Shown here: positions 1 to 5,671 of the stretch, in pieces | Numbering within the stretch: the stretch's first letter is position 1 | Layout of the letters: the number at the start of each line of letters is the position of its first letter | Source of the DNA: JBOHHR01 sp050740975 | GTDB taxonomy: Bacteria; Pseudomonadota; Gammaproteobacteria; JBOHHR01 | Assembly (NCBI GenBank): GCA_050740975.1 | Contig: JBOIEE010000016.1 | Span: 1-12,202, forward strand | Length of the DNA stretch: 12,202 nucleotides | Direction of reading: 5' to 3' | The notes under the pieces: model-generated | What the model was told of the DNA's origin: nothing | Database searches by the model: none | What the model saw: the letters and a program-made list of their open reading frames with translations, nothing else | Program-made: the position numbers and the translations under genes

Positions 1-769
1 GCCAACCGGAGACGGCCTGCTTTCTTACCATATCGTCGAGAGCATCGAAGGCTGGTTGAGTTGCGGTGGCGAACATCACTGTCGTGTGGTATGCCGTCGA
101 CAGGTGCGACAAGGCTGCCAGTGTCGGGACAACCAAGTGCTGCGGTAGGCTTTGCGCCTCGTCCAGGAGGATCACCGAATCCATCAGGTTGTGCAGCTTG
201 CGGCAAGCAGACGGCCGGTTGGAAAAAAGCGACTCCAGGAGTTGGATATTAGTGGTGAGCACAATGGGCGCATCCCAGTTCTGGGAAAGCAAACGCCGCT
301 GTCGCTCGGAAGAATTGTGCTTATCAATTTCTGCGTCGCCCGTCGCCGATTCCTTACCCAAACCAGCGAGACTGTGGTGCTCCAAGACATAGTGCTCGGG
401 GAAATCGGCGAATACCAGTCGCCGCAAGGAATCGGAATTGCCCGCTTGTAATCCGACATGGTGACCTTCAATGGCCAGCGCCGCCGCAACTGCGTGGTGT
501 TCTTGCAGCGCTACCCATGCCCCCAAAGACCAGTGATCAATCCCCTGCGCCTCGCCGCGCAGCCGCGCTTGGAACAAGTCGCCGTATTTACCGAAGTCGT
601 GTAACAGGCCTGTTAACGCAGCCTCATCTTCCCAAGGTCTTCTGGCAGCATGCTGCTTTGCGAGCGCAGCTACGGTACTAAGGTGGTCCTTTAGCCGGTG
701 TGGCACGCCGATAGAATTGGCGCTGTGCGCCAGATAACATTGCGAGCGTGCTGTCTGTCTATGCGTCAT
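1..769 (-). CDS. cas3: CRISPR-associated helicase/nuclease Cas3, N-terminal part, internally deleted, runs off left edge
   Basis: The frame is open from ATG 769-767 to base 2, giving 256 residues with no stop. Cas3 is the ATP-driven 3'-5' helicase and HD nuclease that degrades DNA recruited by type I Cascade. Visible in order: an N-terminal His in YLAHSANS (residues 12-19), the HD motif LLHDFGKYGD (55-64), IDHW (77-80), GHHVG (102-106), VLEHHS (128-133), NWDAPIVLTT (164-173), RKLHN (190-194), motif II ILLDEAQSLP (200-209) and motif III FATATQP (233-239). Only about 25 residues separate GHHVG from VLEHHS, where intact family members carry the end of the HD domain plus Walker A, so about 150-200 residues seem lost in frame. 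No GxxxxGKT/S is present. The start overlaps the upstream gene by 11 bases; in-frame GTG 784 and TTG 790 are alternatives. N-terminal HD and motif wording resemble subtype I-C, but the subtype is not settled. Confidence 0.9.
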   Translation of the reverse strand, partial: MTHRQTARSQCYLAHSANSIGVPHRLKDHLSTVAALAKQHAARRPWEDEAALTGLLHDFGKYGDLFQARLRGEAQGIDHWSLGAWVALQEHHAVAAALAIEGHHVGLQAGNSDSLRRLVFADFPEHYVLEHHSLAGLGKESATGDAEIDKHNSSERQRRLLSQNWDAPIVLTTNIQLLESLFSNRPSACRKLHNLMDSVILLDEAQSLPQHLVVPTLAALSHLSTAYHTTVMFATATQPAFDALDDMVRKQAVSGW

Positions 770-1187
770 GATTGCTTGGGGCACTGGCAAGTATTTCCTG
801 CCACTCTTTCATGGGTACGAATCTTGGTCCTTTGCGCTGGTCGTCCCAAACCCACCAGCCGCCCGCCTCGTGGGCTAGCCAGGCAAGAGTTCTACCATGG
901 CTTTCCTCGGAATCTGCCGAAGGATTTTCTTCAGGTTCCCTGCATGCGTGTGTACTTTGGGTTGCCCATTCCCAGAGCACATACTCGAGATCGACTAGCC
1001 AAGCGGCGCACCAGCGCTCTTCAGATATCCATTCCATGTAAACCCGCAAGGCTCGTTTAGCTTCGTCGTTCAGTTGCTTCTCCTTCTTCAATTGGGTTTT
1101 TGTCTTGCGGCGGTAAACGGCCCGCCATACCGAGGTCGCAAGTGTGGTAGGTGATCGGCGCGCAAATCTTCCCGAGCACGTGCTCAT
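759..1187 (-). CDS. Unknown Trp-rich protein of 142 aa between the MBL gene and cas3
   Basis: I do not recognise this protein. I chose ATG 1187-1185 because it overlaps the stop of the upstream gene as ATGA, a normal arrangement for translational coupling; the frame is open further upstream (to 1283) but inside that gene. The stop at 759 lies 11 bases inside cas3. Residues 27-48 are basic and Lys-rich (for example QLKKEKQLNDEAKRAL). Residues 50-75 are aromatic (YMEWISEERW, AAWLVDLEYVLWEWA), residues 85-97 are acidic, and the C-terminus holds GGWWVWDD and VPMKEWQEIL. There are 11 Trp in 142 residues, no signal peptide and no obvious membrane helix. The position suggests co-expression with cas3, and no more can be said of function. 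The first ~25 residues look less protein-like, and another frame (to 1057) is also open there, so the true start is uncertain. Confidence 0.6.
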   Translation of the reverse strand: MSTCSGRFARRSPTTLATSVWRAVYRRKTKTQLKKEKQLNDEAKRALRVYMEWISEERWCAAWLVDLEYVLWEWATQSTHACREPEENPSADSEESHGRTLAWLAHEAGGWWVWDDQRKGPRFVPMKEWQEILASAPSNHDA

Positions 1188-2053
1188 TGAACGCGTCGCA
1201 TCCACTGGACCGCGTCCTCGATGATTTGCGGAAACCGACCTTGAGGAATCGGTCCCCATTTCCCATGTCCGGGGAAGACCCATGCGACCTTTTCAAATAC
1301 CTTTAGCTTAGCGACCGATCGGATCTGCTCCTCCCAGGAATACCAACAGACGCCTCTAAACGAGCCAAATCGATTTAAACTTGGGATCCAAGCGAAATGA
1401 TCGCCGGTGAACAGGTAGGTTTCATCCCATAACAAAACCGTATGCCCTCGGGTGTGTCCGGGTGTGAAGATGAGCTGCGCTTTCCCGATGCTATGCTGAG
1501 CTTCCCCGTCTAGGATAAGCTCGGCATCCTCTTGTGCGTCGGCATCGAGGCGATGAATGATCCGAGTCGCGTTAAACCGGGCCGCGTACTTGTGCGCATC
1601 GCACACATCGTCTCGGTGGGTTAAGAAAATATAGTCCAGCCCTCCGCTGCGCGCAAAGGCATCGACTAGATGCGGGATGAAACGCGGGGAATCGATCAAC
1701 CAATTGCCTTCGGAGCAGGCGATGAAATAGCTATGCGCCCCGTAGGATTTCCGATGGTTGAATCCGTTGATGAACACAGAATCGGCGAGCGCCATCGGGA
1801 AAGAATCCCGGGCAGCGGATAGGTCTTTCTTCCCCATCATCCCGATCGACCCCACCGGACAAGCCAGAAGCGCTTGTTGTGCAGCAAGCTCCTCGGCCTC
1901 GTTCTGTGGCTGTCTCTTGACATAGGCATGGGTGCCGGTATCGCCAAAAAGCTCTGGAGCGTAATGCCGGCTCACACCACAGTTAATACACGTGGAGTCA
2001 ACGAACAAGTTCCCATCCGCGTTCGCGTTCAATCGCCGTTTAGGATTGGCCAT
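1184..2053 (-). CDS. Ferredoxin-like domain fused to metallo-beta-lactamase-fold hydrolase
   Basis: A 289-residue protein with two parts. Residues 14-75 resemble a single-cluster ferredoxin: TCINC (C22, C25) and later ACPVGSIG (C65), the three cysteines seen in divergent one-cluster ferredoxins. Residues 90-280 are a metallo-beta-lactamase fold: FLTHRDDVCDAH (H146, D148, D149, D152, H154), FTPGHTRGH (H200, H204), FTGDH (D218, H219) and FPGHGKWG (H263). The first motif departs from canonical HxHxDH and follows the THRDDV type known in a bacterial/plant branch whose substrate is unknown. A soluble redox-linked hydrolase or oxidoreductase is likely; the reaction is not known. ATG 2053 is preceded by AAGG about 10 bases upstream. 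It is first in a minus-strand chain with the Trp-rich protein and cas3, and diverges from the peptide transporter. Confidence 0.88.
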   Translation of the reverse strand: MANPKRRLNANADGNLFVDSTCINCGVSRHYAPELFGDTGTHAYVKRQPQNEAEELAAQQALLACPVGSIGMMGKKDLSAARDSFPMALADSVFINGFNHRKSYGAHSYFIACSEGNWLIDSPRFIPHLVDAFARSGGLDYIFLTHRDDVCDAHKYAARFNATRIIHRLDADAQEDAELILDGEAQHSIGKAQLIFTPGHTRGHTVLLWDETYLFTGDHFAWIPSLNRFGSFRGVCWYSWEEQIRSVAKLKVFEKVAWVFPGHGKWGPIPQGRFPQIIEDAVQWMRRVQ

Positions 2054-2382
2054 GTTTGGAATGCCTTATAATCAAGTTGGGGTTAAAGCAACGCCGCAGC
2101 GACATAGGTCAGGTTTATTTACTGCGTTTGCTTTGTGGCTGTCAATTTTCTCTGTCACTTTCTGAGCGACGCCGCTTCCATGTTGAACACTCAAGCGCCC
2201 CACGTTCCGCGATGATGCCGTAATTCGTGCACCAAAGGCGATCATGAGACAATAAAAAACCGGTGCGACATTGAAAGGAGCGGAACCCGTGCCGCCAGGA
2301 TCGCCAAAGGCAGGGGCGTAGCACCCTCTGATAAACGACGTACCACCGACTCCCGTCCGCAAATCCCAAGAAAGCCCGTTCA
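2054..2382. other. Divergent intergenic region (329 bases) between the MBL gene and the peptide transporter
   Basis: This must hold the promoters for both divergent transcription units. The minus strand shows a TATAAG-like -10 candidate just upstream of the MBL start (about 2066-2071), without a good -35 at normal spacing. On the plus strand TATAAT occurs at 2067-2072, again without a convincing -35 and over 300 bases from the transporter start. An A-run lies at about 2254-2259. Open frames here look random in composition. No riboswitch, terminator or operator could be supported. Confidence 0.4.
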
Positions 2383-3753
2383 TTGATCGCTGAACTCCAT
2401 TTTAGAAGCCGCCAGCCGCCTGGGCTTGCGCTGCTGTTTGTGACCGAAATGTGGGAGCGCTTTTCGTATTACGGGATGCGCGCGCTGTTGGTACTGTTTC
2501 TGATCGCGGAGGCTGACCGCGGGGGTTTTGGGTGGCCGGTCGAGAAAGCGAGCCAGCTCTATGGTTGGTATACCGGCCTGGTTTACCTCACGCCCCTCGT
2601 AGGCGGGTATCTCGCCGACCGCTATTGGGGCACACATCGGGCCTTAGTGATCGGTGGGAGCCTGATCGCGCTCGGGCATTTCTCGCTCGCCTTAGAGAGC
2701 GTAGCGAGCTTTTACAGCGGCTTGGGGCTGCTCATCATCGGCACGGGGTTTTTCAAACCTAATGTCTCGACCCTGGTGGGACAACTCTATGAAATCCACG
2801 ATCCCCGGCGCGACGCCGGCTTTACCATCTTCTACATGGGCATCAACCTGGGCGCTTTGATCGGCCCTCTGGTCTGCGGCTATCTCGCCCAAAGCGAGCG
2901 CTTTGGCTGGGGCTACGGATTTGCGGCAGCGGGCTTGGGCATGGTGCTCGGGTTGCTGGCCTATGTTGCAGGCAAGAGGAAATACCTCGGCGAGATCGGC
3001 AGCCGGCCCGCACGCCGCCACGCAGATAGTCACGGGATCGAAGCCCCATTCACCCGCGAGGAGAAAGAACGTATCATTGCGCTCATGATCACGGCCTTTT
3101 TCGTGATCTTCTTTTGGTTGGCTTTCGAGCAGGCCGGCTCCTCGATGACGGTGTTCGCCGAGCGCAGCACCGATCGCACCGCGCCCGAGTGGCTTCAATC
3201 GCTGATTGGGGGATCGGCCTTTCCCACGGCTTGGTTTCAAGCCGTCAATCCTGGCTTTATCCTGCTGCTTGCGCCGCTCTTTTCCCTGCTCTGGCAGAGT
3301 TTGGGAAAACGGGAAAGTGAGCCCAGCACCCCGTTTAAGATGGCCCTGGGATTGATGCTTCTAGGAAGCGGATTTTTGTTTTTGGTGCTAGGGGCGCAGT
3401 CCAGCGATCAGGGTGTTCGGGTGAGTCCCGGGTGGCTCATCGGGGCCTATTTCCTACATACCTGCGGCGAGCTCTGCCTGTCTCCGGTGGGCCTCTCGCT
3501 GGTCACGAAGCTCGCGCCGCTGAAGCTCGCTTCGATGCTGATGGGGGTGTGGTTTCTTGCCAATTTCGCGGCCAACCTGCTCGGCGGCTATCTCGCCGGC
3601 ACTTTAGAAGCGGTTCAGCGCGGGGAGTTCTTCCAGGTGCTGGGGGGACAGGCGGATTTTTTCCTCATCTTCGTGCTGAGCTCCATGACGGCCAGCGGCC
3701 TCTTGCTCGCTTTGGCTCCGTTCCTAAAAAGACTTATGCACGGTCGGGGGTAA
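2383..3753 (+). CDS. POT/PTR-family proton-dependent di/tripeptide transporter
   Basis: A 456-residue, strongly hydrophobic inner-membrane protein of the proton-coupled oligopeptide transporter family, which imports di- and tripeptides with protons. The family signature ExxERFxYYG is present as EMWERFSYYG (residues 22-31), and the second signature as FFKPNVSTLVG (123-133) followed by DAGFTIFYMGINLGALIGP. FFWLAFEQAGSSM lies mid-protein and GELCLSPVGLSLVTKLAP near the end, as expected for the DtpA/YdgR-like branch. About 12-14 membrane helices are expected; the length is slightly below the usual ~480-500. The only start codon between the in-frame stop at 2332 and the conserved region is TTG 2383, which has no strong Shine-Dalgarno, so the start is uncertain. 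It heads a run with the decarboxylase-family gene (7-base gap) and corA. Confidence 0.93.
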   Translation: MIAELHFRSRQPPGLALLFVTEMWERFSYYGMRALLVLFLIAEADRGGFGWPVEKASQLYGWYTGLVYLTPLVGGYLADRYWGTHRALVIGGSLIALGHFSLALESVASFYSGLGLLIIGTGFFKPNVSTLVGQLYEIHDPRRDAGFTIFYMGINLGALIGPLVCGYLAQSERFGWGYGFAAAGLGMVLGLLAYVAGKRKYLGEIGSRPARRHADSHGIEAPFTREEKERIIALMITAFFVIFFWLAFEQAGSSMTVFAERSTDRTAPEWLQSLIGGSAFPTAWFQAVNPGFILLLAPLFSLLWQSLGKRESEPSTPFKMALGLMLLGSGFLFLVLGAQSSDQGVRVSPGWLIGAYFLHTCGELCLSPVGLSLVTKLAPLKLASMLMGVWFLANFAANLLGGYLAGTLEAVQRGEFFQVLGGQADFFLIFVLSSMTASGLLLALAPFLKRLMHGRG

Positions 3754-3760
3754 CCATGAG

Positions 3761-4588
3761 ATGACAAGCATTCAGAACTTAAAAGGGTTCAGCTACCCGT
3801 TAACGCCTAGCGGCACCTCTTCCATCGTAGGAGATATGCCTTGGCACTATGCCACCGAGTACCTGACGATTGTCTATCGCACCGATCCGAATGCTCTGGC
3901 ACAGTATCTGCCGGAGCCGCTAGAGCCGGGACCGCAGCCGGATGTGGCCTACGTCGCGTTCAGTCGCTGGTGGTCGCTGTGGGACAATCAGTCCGAGATG
4001 GCTTTCACCAACCCCGAGCGCACCCAATACCGCGAGTGCGCGCTTTGGGTGGGCTGTGCCTATCAGGGAACGCCGGGTCAAACCTGCGTCCATATCTGGG
4101 TGGACAATGATTTCACCCTGGCGCGCGGCTGGTTTATGGGCTTTCCGAAGAAATTCGGGCAGAGCTACATGACGGAGTATCATCCGCTCAATCCCGCTAT
4201 GCAGCCCTTGGGGATCGGTTCGCGGCTTAAGGGCTTTGTGTCTGCCCACGGGGAGCGGCTGATCGAGGGGACTTTGAAAATCGAGCGTTCAATCCAAGCG
4301 TCGGAGTTACCACCTCCGATCGGCTTGCCTACCTATAACGTGCGCCAGTTCCCGAGCGTGCTACGCGGTGGGCCGGCATCGGTACTGGAGTTAGTGCGGC
4401 TCGGAGCGGAAAATGTGCGCTACGGAGAAGCGACTTGGGCCGGGCGGGGCACGCTACAGTTTTTCCCATCGGAGATCGAAGAGCATACGCGGCTCGCGCC
4501 GCGCGAGGTCATCGCTGGGTTTCGATACAGTTGCGGTTATAGCTTCCCGGGCGGGGTAGTTCTGCACCGTTGGGCACGGAGCGCTTAG
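3761..4588 (+). CDS. Acetoacetate decarboxylase family protein
   Basis: A 275-residue protein of the acetoacetate decarboxylase (ADC) superfamily. Classical ADC converts acetoacetate to acetone and CO2 through a Schiff-base lysine. The Lys-Lys pair is present in GWFMGFPKKFGQ (K130, K131). An Arg follows a Tyr at R40 in TIVYRTDPN, and a conserved Glu occurs in YRECALWVG (E92), at places matching ADC active-site Arg and Glu. VHIWVDND (110-117), FTLARGW and the C-terminal GFRYSCGYSFPGG complete the pattern. The active-site residues look intact, but many relatives act on other small keto-acids, so the substrate is not assigned. ATG 3761 follows the transporter stop by 7 bases and GGGGG (3746-3750) may serve as a ribosome binding site. 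corA begins one base after the stop codon, so co-transcription is likely. No signal peptide. Confidence 0.85.
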   Translation: MTSIQNLKGFSYPLTPSGTSSIVGDMPWHYATEYLTIVYRTDPNALAQYLPEPLEPGPQPDVAYVAFSRWWSLWDNQSEMAFTNPERTQYRECALWVGCAYQGTPGQTCVHIWVDNDFTLARGWFMGFPKKFGQSYMTEYHPLNPAMQPLGIGSRLKGFVSAHGERLIEGTLKIERSIQASELPPPIGLPTYNVRQFPSVLRGGPASVLELVRLGAENVRYGEATWAGRGTLQFFPSEIEEHTRLAPREVIAGFRYSCGYSFPGGVVLHRWARSA

Positions 4589-4589
4589 C

Positions 4590-5555
4590 ATGCTTATTAA
4601 CTGCGCCGCTTATCAGGACGGCAGGAAGCTCGGCGATATTACCGTCGAGGAGATCAGTGACTACGTCAGCCGGCCGGGCTGTTTCGTCTGGGTGGCATTG
4701 AAGGACGCAGACCCCAACGAGCTTACCGAAATGCAGCAGGAGTTCGACCTGCACGAGCTGGCCGTTGAGGATGCGCGGCATGGCCATCAACGGCCGAAGA
4801 TCGAGGAATATGGAGATAGCCTCTTTGCTGTGCTGCACCTGGTGGAACTGGCGGGCGACGCATTGAACATCGGCGAAGTCGACATTTTTGTCGGGCGCAA
4901 TTACGTATTGTCGGTGCGTAACCGGGCGCAACAGGGATTCCTCGGCGTGCGCGCGCGCTGCGAGCGCGAACCGGACCTTTTAAGGCATGGCTCGTCCTTC
5001 GTCTTCTACGCTCTGATGGACGCGGTCGTTGATCGTTATTTCCCCGTCTTGGACGTTCTAGAAACCGAACTGGAAAACATCGAGAAGCAGATCTTCGGCG
5101 AAACCGTAGGGCATGCGAATATTCAACGGCTTTACGATTTGAAACAAAAAGTCACGGCTCTGAAGCACGCCGTTGCTCCTCTCATGGAAGCCGTTGCCAA
5201 ACTGTATGGCGGGCGCGTCCCTTCCATTTGCGCCAGCACAGAGGAGTATTTTCGGGATATTTACGATCACCTGTACCGGATCAATTCAACCATTGACAGT
5301 ATCCGCGATACCATCGCCACCGCGATCCAGGCCAACATTTCCCTGGTCGCTATTGAAGACAGCAAGGTTACCAAGCGACTCGCGGCCTGGGCCGCCATCT
5401 TCGCCGTTGCGACCGCTTTTGTTGGGATCTGGGGCATGAACTTCGAGTTTATGCCGGAGCTTAGGTGGAAGTACGGCTATGCGCTCGCGCTTGGACTAGT
5501 TGCGGCTGTGTGCGGCTACCTTTTCTATCGATTCAAAAAGTCGCGCTGGTTGTAG
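4590..5555 (+). CDS. corA: CorA-type Mg2+ (Co2+/Ni2+) transport protein
   Basis: A 321-residue CorA/MIT-family divalent cation channel, normally a homopentamer in the inner membrane. The N-terminal cytoplasmic domain (about 1-230) shows FVWVALKDAD, ELAVEDARHGHQRPKIEEY and DIFVGRNYVLSVRN, all characteristic of CorA. A long helical stretch (about 150-258) leads to two membrane helices at the C-terminus (about 264-281 and 296-314). The signature GMN loop is present as GIWGMNFEFMPEL (279-291), followed by a short basic tail (RFKKSRW). Length is normal and no key residue is missing. ATG 4590 comes one base after the stop of the decarboxylase-family gene, implying coupled translation. The link between a CorA channel and the two genes before it is unknown. 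The symbol is by family; paralogues exist. Confidence 0.95.
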   Translation: MLINCAAYQDGRKLGDITVEEISDYVSRPGCFVWVALKDADPNELTEMQQEFDLHELAVEDARHGHQRPKIEEYGDSLFAVLHLVELAGDALNIGEVDIFVGRNYVLSVRNRAQQGFLGVRARCEREPDLLRHGSSFVFYALMDAVVDRYFPVLDVLETELENIEKQIFGETVGHANIQRLYDLKQKVTALKHAVAPLMEAVAKLYGGRVPSICASTEEYFRDIYDHLYRINSTIDSIRDTIATAIQANISLVAIEDSKVTKRLAAWAAIFAVATAFVGIWGMNFEFMPELRWKYGYALALGLVAAVCGYLFYRFKKSRWL

Positions 5556-5671
5556 CCTTTTCGTTTTTTTGCCGCCATTTCTCTGACGCACTACTGGCTT
5601 TAGCGTTTGATCGGGCGACTGCGATGCTCACCTTTGGAAGCCATCGGGTTGGTCCAGGGCAAGGTGTGTTT

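Noticed and set aside
330..375. GLGKES in the Cas3 frame as a Walker A motif
   Set aside because: It lacks GK[ST], and it lies after the VLEHHS motif, whereas motif I precedes that block in the family.
184..489. Minus-strand open frame of 101 codons
   Set aside because: It is a shadow in another frame of the Cas3 coding region, whose own frame is open and full of family motifs.
1057..1296. Minus-strand frame of 79 codons beginning MKRSHGSS
   Set aside because: It overlaps the MBL 3' end and the unknown protein, has no ATGA coupling, and ends in low-quality sequence; kept only as a reason to doubt the start of the 142-residue protein.
2072..2383. Minus-strand 103-codon frame in the divergent intergenic region
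   Set aside because: No recognisable motif or ribosome binding site, and it would cover the promoter region of two well supported genes.
5556..5580. T-run after corA as an intrinsic terminator
   Set aside because: A seven-T run follows the corA stop, but I found no GC-rich stem before it.
5465..5671. Upstream extension of the peroxidase frame into corA
   Set aside because: It overlaps corA, has no ribosome binding site, and the signal peptide begins at 5672.
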